Part shown: positions 1 to 10,600 of the stretch, in pieces
Position numbering within the stretch: position 1 is the stretch's first letter
Layout of the letters: every line of letters starts with the position of its first letter
Assembly: GCF_029227915.1 (NCBI RefSeq)
Contig: NC_079887.1
Coordinates: 13,764,001-13,828,000, forward strand
DNA length: 64,000 nucleotides
Origin: Hydractinia symbiolongicarpus
Taxonomy: Eukaryota > Cnidaria > Hydrozoa > Anthoathecata > Hydractiniidae
Direction of reading: 5' to 3'
Program-made: the position numbers and the translations under genes
The notes under the pieces: generated by a model
What the model was told of the DNA's origin: nothing
Databases searched by the model: none
The model's input: the letters and a program-made list of their open reading frames with translations, nothing else

Positions 1-2
1 AG

Positions 3-354
3 AAAATTAACAACTTTAACTCAAAATATTTTTGTCCGAATTCGCGTGGTGTTAACGCGTTCACTTACAATTGGTTCGGTGATTTTAATTGGTTGTGCCC
101 CCCTATTTCGTTAGTGAGCGATGTTCTAAATCATCTAAAACTTTGTAACGGTCGAGGCGTTCTATTAGTCCCTATGTGGCAATCATCATATTTCTGGCCA
201 TTGTTAACTCCGAACGGAATCTATTTTTACGAATTTGTAAAAGATTACTTGTTATTAGATCCTTATTTTTATAATTATACCGCCAGTAAAACCATTTGAA
301 GGCTTTGCTAAGTTTAAATCTTTAGCTTTGTTAGTGGAATTTAATACAGATTAA
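3..354 (+). pseudogene. C-terminal end of RT/RNase H polyprotein, frameshifted
   Basis: The reading frame starts at base 3 and comes in from outside the window. It contains the block typical of the end of DIRS-type RNase H regions in invertebrates: an FNSKYFCP-like start, NWLCPP, then VLLVPMWQSSYFWPLL. The frame stops at 297-299, but a +1 shift near 295 continues it with FEGFAKFKSLALLVEF, the expected last segment of this family, to a stop at 352-354. I read this as one polyprotein broken by a single-base change close to its end. Without a shift the last 18 or so residues would be lost. Family assignment rests on recalled motif similarity and was not searched. Confidence 0.65.
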
Positions 355-450
355 AAAATCAACTTTTGTTATTTTCTCTGTAACGAATTTGACACAAGGA
401 CAACTGCCGCACGGGTGAAAAACGCCTTAGCAGACTTATGTATATTACTT

Positions 451-550
451 AACCGCCGAACGGGCGTATGTCTTAAATCGCCGGACGGGCGTATGTGAGT
501 AACCGCCGGACGGGCGTATGTCTTAAATCGCCGGAGGGGCGTGTGCATTA
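451..550. repeat. GC-rich 25-bp tandem repeat with 50-bp higher order
   Basis: Four 25-bp units sit end to end at 451-475, 476-500, 501-525 and 526-550. All share a CGCCGgACGGGCGTATGT-like core. Units 1 and 3 match best, as do units 2 and 4, so the real period is 50 bp with an internal 25-bp duplication. The block is strikingly GC-rich for this window. It lies between the RNase H tail and the recombinase of the retroelement. Confidence 0.9.
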
Positions 551-585
551 AATTTGCCAGAACCACTAAAGGTTAGGTTTTCTAA

Positions 586-1635
586 AAAATCATATATAGG
601 ACGCTTATTTACATTCTTTTATTCTTAACAGATCACATCAATGTTGGTATTTGGGAAAAACTAGACGCGATACAAAACACTGCACTGAAGTCAAAAGCAG
701 CAAATTTACCACAACTTTTACAAGCGGCTTACGCAAAGGAAACGATTATTAAATACAAAAGAGCTTGGCAAAAGTGGGTAGATTGGAGCTCTAAATATAC
801 TGAGGTCAACCATTGTCCTGCCGACCCATTTTTCGTATGTATTTATTTTAACGACTTGGTTATGGAAGGATGTTCAATAAGTACAATAATTTCGGCACCT
901 TGTGGAATACGCTGGGGACACATTAATGCAGGTTTTTCGTCGCCAACAGACCACTCAATTGTTAAATTAGCCTTTGCAGGCGCAAAACGATTAGTCGGTA
1001 AAACGTGCAATAAGAAAGAGCCGTTCACAGTGGACATAATTAAAGAGATAATTGCATATTATGGAGAAAGTTCAAACTTCATGCACATGAGGTTTATAAT
1101 GTTATGCGTGTTAGGATTCGCAGGATTCTTTCGCATTGGCGAATTATTAGCCTTAAAAGTTAAGGACCTGGAAGGTAAACCAGATTCATTTGAAATTAGT
1201 GTTAAAAAATCCAAAACGGATCAGCTAAGAGAAGGTCATATTGTGTACATAGCTCACACTGGTAATTCCACATGTCCAGTAACCTGGTTACGAAAGTATC
1301 TTTGTATGACTAATTTGAAATTTCAGCCGGATTCTTATTTAATTTGTCGTTTGGCGAAAACAAAGACAGGCCACAATGTGTTAGGGCATCTTTCTATATC
1401 CTACGAAAGCGCCAGAAAAACATTTCACGAATATTTGAATACAATTCAAAAAGTACCGGAAAATTTTGGGTTACATTCTTTACGCTCAGGTGGAGGTAGT
1501 GCTGCTGCAAATAACGGCGTCACTGACAGAATGATAAGTAAACACGGCAGGTGGTCATCAAGTTCCAGTAGGGATGGATACATAAAAGATAGCAAATCTC
1601 AACGACTCTCTGTAAGCAAAGATTTAGGATTGTAA
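586..1635 (+). CDS. Tyrosine recombinase (integrase) of the DIRS/Ngaro-like element
   Basis: A phage-integrase-fold recombinase. The conventional ATG is at 856 (259 residues), but the same frame is open from 586 and encodes a helical SAM-like DNA-binding segment from about 632 (AYAKETIIKYKRAWQKWVDW), normal for the N-terminal core-binding domain. No in-frame ATG precedes it. A good 3' splice site (pyrimidine-rich, ending ACAG at 631) suggests the region is joined to upstream sequence by splicing. Numbering from the ATG, the catalytic set is visible: R93 in FFRIGELLAL, H207 and R210 in LHSLRSGG, H230 in KHGRW and Y242 in DGYI. The catalytic half therefore looks intact. The family inserts circular retroelement DNA without target duplications. 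Confidence 0.85.
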   Translation, partial: KIIYRTLIYILLFLTDHINVGIWEKLDAIQNTALKSKAANLPQLLQAAYAKETIIKYKRAWQKWVDWSSKYTEVNHCPADPFFVCIYFNDLVMEGCSISTIISAPCGIRWGHINAGFSSPTDHSIVKLAFAGAKRLVGKTCNKKEPFTVDIIKEIIAYYGESSNFMHMRFIMLCVLGFAGFFRIGELLALKVKDLEGKPDSFEISVKKSKTDQLREGHIVYIAHTGNSTCPVTWLRKYLCMTNLKFQPDSYLICRLAKTKTGHNVLGHLSISYESARKTFHEYLNTIQKVPENFGLHSLRSGGGSAAANNGVTDRMISKHGRWSSSSSRDGYIKDSKSQRLSVSKDLGL

Positions 1636-1662
1636 CAAAAATTGGTCCTCTTTTAACTCTCC

Positions 1663-1736
1663 TACCAATATAACAAGTTACTCCAATACTGTTGTTTTTT
1701 CTGTTCTAATTTATTGTTAGGAAGATGTGAAAAGAA
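1663..1736. repeat. Split direct repeat B1 (74 bp)
   Basis: Begins 28 bp after the recombinase stop codon and matches 2221-2294 from TACCAATATAAC to GTGAAAAGAA. The position directly downstream of the recombinase gene is where B1 lies in Ngaro/PAT elements. Confidence 0.85.
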
Positions 1737-2220
1737 GCGCTGTTTCCGACGTTCTGCGATAAGTCGGGAACGAAGTTTCTTTTCGGATACTGCACTACAA
1801 TGTAACCCGATTTTTCGGGTTATGCGCATGCGCATGAGAATAGTATAAATGCACGTGTTGTATCCTCGGCCAAGCCTCGGTCTTTGGTCGGGTGGAAAGC
1901 ATCGCAAACTTTAACTGTCATTAATATTAATTGATGCAATTTTCGTTTTATGTACCGCACCGGCGCAAATAATCAAGAAAATGTCGGCGTGTAGAAGAAC
2001 AGACGGACATCGACAACTGTAAAGTGACCAGCTTCACGGTTTTCTTTCTTGGAAAATACGCACAAAAGATGCAATCCACATTTGGCCGTGGATACCGAGA
2101 AAGTTTTTAATCCAGTTGCTGGTCACAAGTCGGCCGGTGTCAAGTGCAAAGATCTGTGATGAATATGAAATATGTTTTATAAAATATGTCATGCGATGTA
2201 CCACTCTACCAATACCAATA
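1737..2220. repeat. Candidate A2 terminal-repeat segment
   Basis: Lies between the two 74-bp blocks. It contains a TATAAA box at 1844-1849 preceded by a perfect TGCGCATGCGCA palindrome at 1823-1834. If A2 copies A1, these are the promoter elements of the element's 5' end. A1 is not in the window, so the assignment is inferred from arrangement. Confidence 0.5.
1823..1849 (+). promoter_or_regulatory. NRF-1-type palindrome and TATA box
   Basis: TGCGCATGCGCA at 1823-1834 is an exact match to the NRF-1 consensus (YGCGCAYGCGCR). A TATAAA follows 10 bp downstream at 1844-1849. Both lie inside the putative A2 repeat, which suggests a retroelement promoter. Confidence 0.5.
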
Positions 2221-2294
2221 TACCAATATAACAAGTTACTCCAATACTGTTGTTTTTTCTGTTCTAATTTATTGTTAGGAAGATGTGAAAAGAA
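2221..2294. repeat. Split direct repeat B2 (74 bp)
   Basis: Copy of 1663-1736. Its end at about 2294 is taken as the 3' boundary of the retroelement, because similarity stops there in both copies. Confidence 0.85.
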
Positions 2295-3622
2295 TCACAC
2301 ATGTTGAACTTGTCAAAGTTCACGTGTCAATGTTCAGAGTGGATCTTAGGTTATTTGGTAAATACGAAATTCATAAAATGTGCTAATTGTTGCTAACGTC
2401 AGCAAGGCCATTAATCCCGAATTTCGGGGCCTTTGTGGTCCCCGACGTGAATTATTTCGGTGTGCGGGCGTGCTAAAGAATGTGACTAGCAACTTTTCAA
2501 CGCTCTCTGGCTGGCCTACTTGTGAGCCAAATTAGCGACTTTGCAGCCTGCCGACTGCAGAGCTTTGACTGTTTGACTGTGTTGTCCATATTTGGATGAT
2601 GAGTAAAAAACTGCCTTAGTCTCAATATTTTTGTCCACGATTGTAGCTATTTGATTTTGGATGCTATCTCAAAATATTCGTTTACAGCCAAATTTCTAAA
2701 AATTGGTTTAGGATTTATATATGGCTAGAAAACGTGGCAATATATTTACCTTTACATGCGAAACCGCAGAGAGAAAAGAAATATTACAAAAATAAAAAGA
2801 GTTTGGACGAAAAAAAGGTCAAATAGAGAACTACAAACCTAACATTGACCACGAATCGGTTGCTTCCTTTTCTTGCTAAATTTTAGACTGCCCTTTCTAC
2901 CATATTCCGAAGCGTATAAAAAGTTGAAAGTGCTGATGTGATAATAAACGCAGACAAAAAAATTAACAATAGAAAAACGCTGAGGACGTAATTTTGAGGT
3001 TTTCTGATTGGCTGATTTATCGCACCTATCCAAATGCTCCGAAAGCGAGAAAATAAAATGAAATCTCCTGAGACGGTAACTCGAATTTTTTCTTTTTAAG
3101 GAATATGTATAATCTTACATTAAAGGAACACACCAGCTAAATATATTACTAGCGAAAAATGCTTTTGCGTTTTTCTCTCATCAAGTTACCACATTCTATA
3201 TTTCGCTACAACAAGTTTTATCCAACATCAATGACTTGCAATAAACAATACAAACATGATTATTAAAAAAAACCTCAATGGCAATATTAAATAAATTGCA
3301 CATACTAAATTCAGGGTCAAACAATGTATAGCCACAACCCTGAATATCCAGCATGATCAATGTTTTTTTTTTTAATTTAACAGAGGGATAGTGAGCTAGA
3401 CATTCAGCTTTGGCTTGAACTTACAGTGAAGGATTTGTGAAGTTAAAAGAACCATCATTGTTAATGTATTTTTAAAAAATTTCCTTAACAATTTCTTCTA
3501 TCACAAAAAAATCCCCTTTTTTTGTCCAAGCATAGTAACATTGTAGTCAAACAAATGAACATTTTCAAAGCACTATCTGATTCAATTTGGCCGTTCATTC
3601 GGCCTTCTTCTGTTTCTGCCTT
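2295..3622. other. Non-coding, no gene recognised
   Basis: AT-rich sequence with scattered poly-T tracts. It includes a short GC patch near 2415-2465 with an inverted match (CCCGAAATTCGGGG-like, then GGGGCC...GGTCCCC). The open frame at 2839-3033 (-) has no recognisable motif. Confidence 0.5.
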
Positions 3623-3916
3623 TTAATGAGTTTTTAAATTACTGGTAAAAATCTCCCTTCTATCCAATGTACTTTGTATAAAATGCTTGACTACATAGAG
3701 TTTCCCATTGCCAACACATTTCGCTCTATAAACTGCCCGAAAGCCACCCTCTGTAAAAGGATAATCCTCAACAGTCAACTTCATATCCTTGGAAGTGTCT
3801 TTTTCAAATTTATTAACATCAAACTTAGAAACTTTGAACAGTTCTGCTGTTGTTTTAGTGTTTATTATAGCTGTCCCAAGTTTTACCATAATTGATATTG
3901 ATATGCTTTTGGGGAC
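3623..3916 (-). pseudogene. Alpha-kinase domain fragment (single exon)
   Basis: The 88-residue frame contains PFTEGGFRAVYRAKC followed by GKLYVVKHF. This matches the first part of the atypical alpha-kinase fold (eEF2K, vwkA and TRPM-kinase family), where the glycine-rich strand and the VVK lysine bind ATP. The frame is open up to 3916, where a minus-strand acceptor (TTAG) coincides with an in-frame stop upstream, as at the 5' edge of an internal exon. No later kinase exons with the zinc-binding C-terminal module are visible at lower coordinates. It may be an exon of an incomplete gene, or a dead fragment. The alpha-kinase assignment rests on these two motifs only. Confidence 0.55.
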
Positions 3917-5500
3917 CTAACTGTTTGTTCCATGTTAACGGGATCTTTGCTAACGATCTTGGTGTTGTTAGATTTCAGAGTGATCTTAGATAAGGCAATG
4001 TCTCTGACAGCTCTCTCTTACTCATATATGCACTTTTGAATATACCAAAGAGAACATCAAACACACTATTTTTAACGTTATTTTTAATTTATAATGTTAT
4101 CTGTATTGTTATATCTCAACCGTTTTCATTTTTTGCTTTCCCCTTCTTCGCCTTATGAAAACCTATAATGAAATGTCCTCGTCAATGCTCTTAGACAATT
4201 TCTTTAACGAAACAACTTAATTCCGCGTTAATTTTGCTTGTAATGGAAACGACCTCACGCTCATTATAATTAACTTTAGGATCAGAAATTGGCGCGAAAA
4301 ATTAACGCGATTTAACGCCAGATGGAAACCAAGTTTTTAAGCTAACTTTAGTTTTTTTCTAAAAACACAAAAATGTTTACGAGCGAGCTTATAGAAAGTT
4401 TTCACAAACATAAAAACAAACCAAGTTATAACATATATATTTTATGCTTTTTCTCGTTGCAATATGGTAAATAAATCGGACAAAGATCTTTTCTCGAAGT
4501 ATTATCCAAACGACATCCATGCTAAAAACTGATAAAATGATGATTGATAAATTCCTATTCGCTGTGATAGTTGAAATTATTTCAAATGTTGAGAAGATTA
4601 CGTATATGCTAAAAATAAATATTGCGCATGTGCAGATTCATACCACGTGACAATAAGAAAACAAGGTATTATTAACGGCATGTATCATGTGATTAAAAAT
4701 TTCACTGGAGCTCAGAATAAACTTACTGAGAATCGACGGTTATTAAAATTAAAAAAGTTGAATGATAGAATTTCGAAACGTACGTAAATTAAACCATATG
4801 TGTAAACACAGATGGAACAACAAATACTTTTAAAGTAGAAAGGGCACAGTATAGATGCCAAGAAGAAACTTTCTTAATAACTGTTAAGAATTTTCAAATT
4901 AATTTTTTAATTTATATTCGATTTGATAATTGATTGATGAATTAATTGATCAGCTACCATTGCAAGAAAAGTATTGGATGTCGGACATAACGTTTGAGTA
5001 AAGACATAATTGCTTCAACCTGATGTTGACACACCAACAAGATAGTTTATATGCATTGTGGCAGAAAACCATTGTTTCACAAATCCGTTATACACCTCAG
5101 TTGCTCTTTGCTAACTTGGTTGATGCAGAAGATCTAGAATCCGAACCAGTAGTTACAATGCACATTTCATATTGTTATGTTATGTAGGGAAAAGTAACGC
5201 ACAAATAAAGTGAATTTTTAAATCTTAAAGATAATTAATTCTGATATATATCACAACCATATCTTGGTAGAGGTTAGGGGAAATAGCAAAGCACGTTTTT
5301 TTGTTATGTGGTGTCATTCGTAAAGAGTGAGCCAATGACATAAATTTTTAGGATTTACGTACAGGGCACTTTGGTTACACTCATAAGCGCAAGAAATGTA
5401 CACATAAAATTTGGTACTTATTACAAAAATACCACTGGTTTTGTTTACAAAAGAGAACAGCCTCGACGTTGTCTGATGTTGTTCTTACAGGTAACTTAGC
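3917..5500. other. Non-coding, no gene recognised
   Basis: AT-rich. Around 4195-4335 there are repeated GCGTTAA / TTAACGC words (including TTAACGCGATTTAACGCC) and ATGGAAAC words facing each other, which looks like a small inverted-repeat element. No coding frame above 60 codons is convincing. Confidence 0.45.
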
Positions 5501-5507
5501 TACCCTG

Positions 5508-5856
5508 TTCGGCGATTCGGTTTGACGTCATAACAAATTTTTTGGAGGTGAAAAGTGCAGAGCTAGACACATTGCAGAGTTTTAAGAACAATGTTAGAAA
5601 GTTTGAGCAAAGATAATTTTTTGGAGCAAAATCTATATAGCTAAGCATCATTTCCAGACAGATTTTTATTGTGGTTACCTTTCGTTAGATAATTATTCTT
5701 CCATTTCCACATTTTTTAGCATTCTTCCCACTACGAACTAGGTTTGTTTTCACCCTGCGAAATTTTAAAAATGGCGGATGTAGCACAAATGTGATTCGTC
5801 AATTAAGCAAAATGACAATCATCACTACGGCACCAAAGCTGAACCGAATCGCCGAA
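5508..5856. mobile_element. MITE-like element with 15-bp perfect inverted ends
   Basis: TTCGGCGATTCGGTT at 5508-5522 is repeated inverted at 5842-5856. TAGCTA lies just outside the right arm, and TAGCTA followed by CCCTG lies just outside the left, so TAGCTA may be a target duplication. The roughly 350-bp interior has no open frame. This is a non-autonomous DNA transposon by structure; the superfamily cannot be told. Confidence 0.6.
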
Positions 5857-7180
5857 TAGCTAGATTAAGGATTAAACTAGCATTTATTACTTAATACTCA
5901 GTAAAATAGGTCAAGTTTAAATATTAAACTTTTTCGCTATAGCTAGCTAGACTAAGTATGAAAGGACAGGGCTGAGATTTTTAGCTGGGTTAAAAGTCAA
6001 AACTTAAGAGGAAAATTACATCACAGTTTTTAAAATTATATTACACATACTGCAGAACACCTGCGGGAAAATTCATTGTTCATCAAGTTACCCCATATGG
6101 GTAACATGGAAGATTTCCTCATAAAAAACCTCAGAAACCTTTTCAAGTGGATTACTTTCACATTGACAAAAATTAAATGTTTTTAAGATAAACTTTTGCG
6201 ATTTTGTAATTTATTAGTTTTCAAATTTCTCGCTGGAAATTTTTAAGGTTTAAAACCCATGTCTCACAGTAACTTTTTCATCCTTATCCTAATGTCATAT
6301 ACATAAGCTATGCAACAACTTTTGCAGGAAAATAAAAACACATAAAGAAAAAAATATTATAAATTAATTTCAAACCGATTAGTCCCTGCAACCATTTTGG
6401 TGTTAGCGGTATGAAAACTATGCTAAAACTATACTAAGTAAAAGTCCTATTACTTCAGTAAAAATTGAAATAATGACTTGAAACTTAGTATTATATGTTT
6501 TTAGACCAGTTTGATGATATAAACCCAAGAAATTTTTTTGCTACTATCATAGTTTTTGAGTTCCTGAATTACGCATTTTTGGAGACGCTGATAAACTGTT
6601 TTTGACAGCATATCATTTTGACAAGCCATGTGTACAGAAAACATTTAAAGTGATTCTCAGGATTTAAAATAATTCAAACAGATAAAATGTGTCCCAGGTT
6701 TAGGACCAAATACCTTATCCAGCTCAGAGAAAGTGGGAATGAGCTTCTAAGGCACAGTGCAAAATACGTAATCTAAATTTTATGCCGTATAAATACGAAG
6801 TGGTTAGAAGTTATTTTTTTCTCCACCTGGATCTGCAACACGTTTACTTGTACTAATCGCTCTGCCTGGTGCCACTCACAATTAATTTTTGAATATCTAC
6901 AGGAACTTATTATGTAAAATGAAAATTGCTAAACAACTGTATTTGCTTTGCAGAAGTAACAATAGGCTTCATCATAATTCCTGTGAATGTTGGTTTATGA
7001 AAAATGTATTATACCTTTAATGCTATAAGCGCTCCACTGGATTTGTAACACATTACACTAAGTGTCCTCCGTGTGACGCAGTTTACCCTTTACAAATCTT
7101 AACCTGGACAGAGACTTTAGGTCTTCCGGCTCCAAGCGAATATTACTTCTGGCTATACCTTCCAAAATTTTGTTATTTCA
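5857..7180. other. Non-coding, no gene recognised
   Basis: AT-rich sequence with short TAGCTAGCTA-type words. No recognisable open frame, RNA gene or transposon terminus. Confidence 0.45.
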
Positions 7181-7294
7181 TAAAAGAAACCTGAAAATCC
7201 ACAAAAATTTATTTATGAAAAATAGGTTTCTGTTCGATAAAAGAAACCTGAACATTTGCAGAAATTTATTTATGAAATATAGGTTTCTGTTTGT
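7181..7294. repeat. 57-bp tandem duplication of a hairpin unit
   Basis: Two 57-bp units at 7181-7237 and 7238-7294 differ at a few positions. Each unit has AGAAACCT near its start and AGGTTTCT near its end, so each can fold into a hairpin with an 8-bp stem. The short open frame across them (7170-7358) simply mirrors the duplication. Confidence 0.8.
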
Positions 7295-7953
7295 CGTGAC
7301 ATATTTAACCAACATGCAATGCCTTGCATACCTAACTAGCTATATACTCCAGTCTTGACTGTTCACTGTTATTGCAGGTCCAAATTGCTAGCAAGTAGCT
7401 ATCTTTATTTAAAATGACAGAATGCCTTGAAAAATCTTTTGTGTAGCTAGCTACATAAAAATAATATATTTAGCTCTTGTACTTTATCACTTATTTATTT
7501 AATAACAAATGTGCCCCGGGAGTGCTGGCATGGTACTAGCTAGATAGCTTAAAATCACAAAATAAATATTGTTGTATCCAGATGTTACCATCCCTCATCA
7601 TCAGACATCAGAAAGGCGTTTCTGTTCTTTACTTCTCATTGTGGGGTACCTCAAATTCTTGTAAATCCAATGAAAAAAAATTACTTAAAACTTCCTCTTC
7701 TTTCCCTTGCACCACTCTTGGCATTTCTTAGCATGTCTTCAGTTCGAAGCCACGATTCCTTAGCTTCCAACTGCGTCTCGTTCACAAGTTTCAGCGCTAG
7801 CCAATATGATGGGCAACGTTGAGGAACCCTGGGTAATTTTACAAAAATGTGGTTCTGCCTTATGATTTTCAGATTTTTGCTGCTGTTATCAGCATATTTT
7901 AGCTCTTGAGTGCCACACCGCCGTGTATATAGGAGTTAATTATCTTTAAAGTG

Positions 7954-9000
7954 CACTACGTAATATAATTTCGCATCAGAAGCACGAAATATAGCTCTGA
8001 TAAAAATTTTCATTGACATATTAGGCACTGATAAGCTAGTATTTATATTTCTGACATCTTGAAAGGCTTTATTAAATTCAGTCGCTTAAAGTAATTACAC
8101 AAGTTTGAGTCAGTTTGTACTGCGATAATGAAGTCATTCAACGGAATCTCGTAGTTCCATGGTGATATACTCTTTTCCACTACTGATTTCCATTCTTCTT
8201 TTTATGGATAATCTGCAAAGCAAAGCATGACTTACAACGTGGAAAATGAGTCAACAAATGTGACATTGAGAAGTTAATGTTGACGAAATCACATTTTGTT
8301 TGCCTTGTCTCCTTTTTGGAATATATTATATATTTTTCTTGGTACATTAACGTATATCTGCTTAAATTTATATACAAATACTTGAGAAATTTTCTTCGGA
8401 TTTTTCTTTGAAACTGTACATTTTCATGGAAAATTTATATTAAGAAATGTGAATTGTTTATCATTATTAACATTTTTCTTACCAGTTGTACAAGAATAAA
8501 AAGTAACGGCACTTTTGAAAAAAGTAACACAAAAGGGATCAAACTTTTTACATCTTAAAATTAAGTAAAAAAACCGTGTTCTTACAACACTGAAGTTAGA
8601 AGAAACTGGATTCTCAAAGTTTGTAACCCTCATCAATTGAAAAAGTAGTTTTGTGTGTGTAACGTGGACTCTAAACTTTTAGAGTTTAATGTTTAAAGTT
8701 TAATGGGCGGAGGAGTCAGATATTTAAATTATACGTTCTTTCGTTAGATCCAAATATTATACGTTTTTTATACTAATTTTTCCTGATGTCAAGTCCCATT
8801 GTGCGAATTGATACATAGAAAGTACATAATGGAAAGTGCAAAAGCATATTACCATTTGGTTACTTCAAGAAATGCAGCTAATTTTTTCACAATTACTGGA
8901 ATATGGCGTAATTTTTAATAACAACACATAATTTCCCCCAAACCATGTAATTTACAACAACAATTATCTGACGCAGGCTAAAATTTGCGATTACTTTTGA
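7954..9000. repeat. Diverged duplication, copy 1
   Basis: Long stretches match 9388-10600. Shared blocks include TTCGCATCAGAA, ATTACACAAGTTTGA, CAAAGCATGA, GAAACTGTACATTT, TACATCTTAAA-like and CCCAAACCATGTAATTTA. The block order differs near the end: here the ATGGCGTA block comes before the CCCAAACCATG block. No coding frame is shared, so it reads as a non-coding repeat family or an old segmental duplication. Confidence 0.7.
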
Positions 9001-9387
9001 TGCGTACTTTTTATAATAATCGTCAGCGTGTTCCATGCATTTCTGTTAGCATTACGAATTTTAATTAATTTACCGTGGCTTATAATGAAGCTTCGGCGCA
9101 GCCATTTTGAACAAACTAAGTGAGGCTATTATTGTTGACACTAGTCGGTAGCCCGTAGTTAAATCCATAGTTTTACTACAGTGCTCGTTTGTTATATACT
9201 GCATTTAATATTTGCTAACTTTTAAAATTAAAATCGCTTATTTACTAAATCATAATAATAAAGAAATGGTAATGCGGAGGATAGAAGAGGAGCAGTAGCT
9301 ACAGTGTGTATAGCATATATAACAAAGTAAAGGAAAAACACTTCACCGGGTATTAAAGTGAAGCGAATTTTTCAGCCTAAAAACATA

Positions 9388-10600
9388 CCACGTAGTGTAC
9401 TTTCGCATCAGAAACACGAAATTTAACTCTGAAGAAAATTGTGCATTGACACATTACATAATATCATATTTCTAACATCCTAGAAGAAATTATTACGTCA
9501 GCGGCCTAAATCTATTACACAAGTTTGACTCAGTTTGTGCTATGATAATAAAGTCATCCAACGAATCTCGTGATCCCATGAAGACATATTCCAGTCCACT
9601 ACACCGATTCCTGTTCTTCTTTATATGGATGATGACATCTGCGAAGCAAAGCATGATTTACAACGTAGATATAAAATTGTCGTGCATACCATATCCTTGG
9701 AGGTCCGGAAAAAAACAAATGTCTTACTTTGAAATTTTGTAGGCTAACAAAAATGGCACAAGAAATGTGGCATTGGCAAGTTAGCGTTAACATCATAATT
9801 CTCTTTTGGCCTATTCGCTTTTACACAAATAGCATTTTTTAATTCCTTGTTCTGTTCTTTTTGGTACATTAATCTATATTGGCTTAAAATTCCCATTTAT
9901 ATCTCCAAAAGCGTACAATTACTTCGAAAAAGTACTTTTTCTTGAAACTGTACATTTCCATGGAATTTTTATATCAAGAGTTGTGAATTGTTTGGATGTG
10001 AAATGTCACTTTTGAGAAAGGTAATACAAAAGGAATGAAACTTTTCACATCTTAAATGCAAGTAAGAAATTGTGTTCTTACAAAACTGACATATATTAGC
10101 GTAGAGAAAGCTGGATTCTTAAAATTCGTAACGGAACGAAACGGTTCGTAACAAAACGGAAATAGGCATGTTATACTTTTTGGTCCAAAACATTTTTTCT
10201 TCTTTTCCCCAAACCATGTAATTTATAACAATAATTATCTGGTGGAGACTAAAATTTGCAATTGAGAAAGTCGTTTTTGTAAGTAACATGTACCCCGTAC
10301 TTTTCACAATTCTACGGTGATGGTCAAGTTATGGCTTTGGATCTTAAATTACTCAGTTAAATTTAAAATATTTAAACTTTAATTTTTTCTGACGTCAAGG
10401 CCGGAGTAATGGGGAGGATTAATACATAATACATGCATGGTGGAATATGCAAGAAACATATTTTTAATATTGTTTATTGGCTGGCACCCTTGCTAATTTG
10501 TATATTTTGCAGAATACTGACCAGTTGATGCTACTTAGTCATTTCGAGAAATGTTTTCAATTTGTTTTACAATCATGGGAATATGGCGTACCGCTTACTA
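9388..10600. repeat. Diverged duplication, copy 2
   Basis: Second copy of the 7954-9000 repeat. The blocks run in parallel up to about 10140. The CCCAAACCATGTAATT block (10205) then precedes the CTGACGTCAAGG and GGGAATATGGCGTA blocks (10388-10591), the reverse of the order in copy 1. Neither strand carries a conserved reading frame. Confidence 0.7.

Larger units (their letters stand above)
1..2294 (+). mobile_element. Tyrosine-recombinase retrotransposon (DIRS order, Ngaro/PAT-like), 3' part
   Basis: The order is the C-terminal end of an RT/RNase H polyprotein, then a tyrosine recombinase ORF, then two identical 74-bp blocks at 1663-1736 and 2221-2294 separated by 484 bp. In Ngaro and PAT elements the recombinase gene is followed by B1-A2-B2, where B1 equals B2 and A2 copies the 5' terminal repeat A1. 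The two blocks fit B1 and B2, and the stretch between them fits A2. A1 would lie left of the window, so this cannot be proven here. The RNase H part carries a frameshift and the recombinase lacks an in-frame ATG for its N-terminal domain, so the copy is either decayed or spliced. Confidence 0.7.

Noticed and set aside
451-550. Regular repeat that could look like a CRISPR array
   Set aside because: The units are contiguous with no unique spacers and lie in a eukaryotic retroelement.
1662-1907. 81-codon minus-strand frame over B1
   Set aside because: It runs through the repeat block and the palindromic promoter-like sequence with no coding character.
2839-3033. 64-codon minus-strand frame
   Set aside because: No motif, and the Lys/Phe-rich composition matches AT-rich non-coding DNA.
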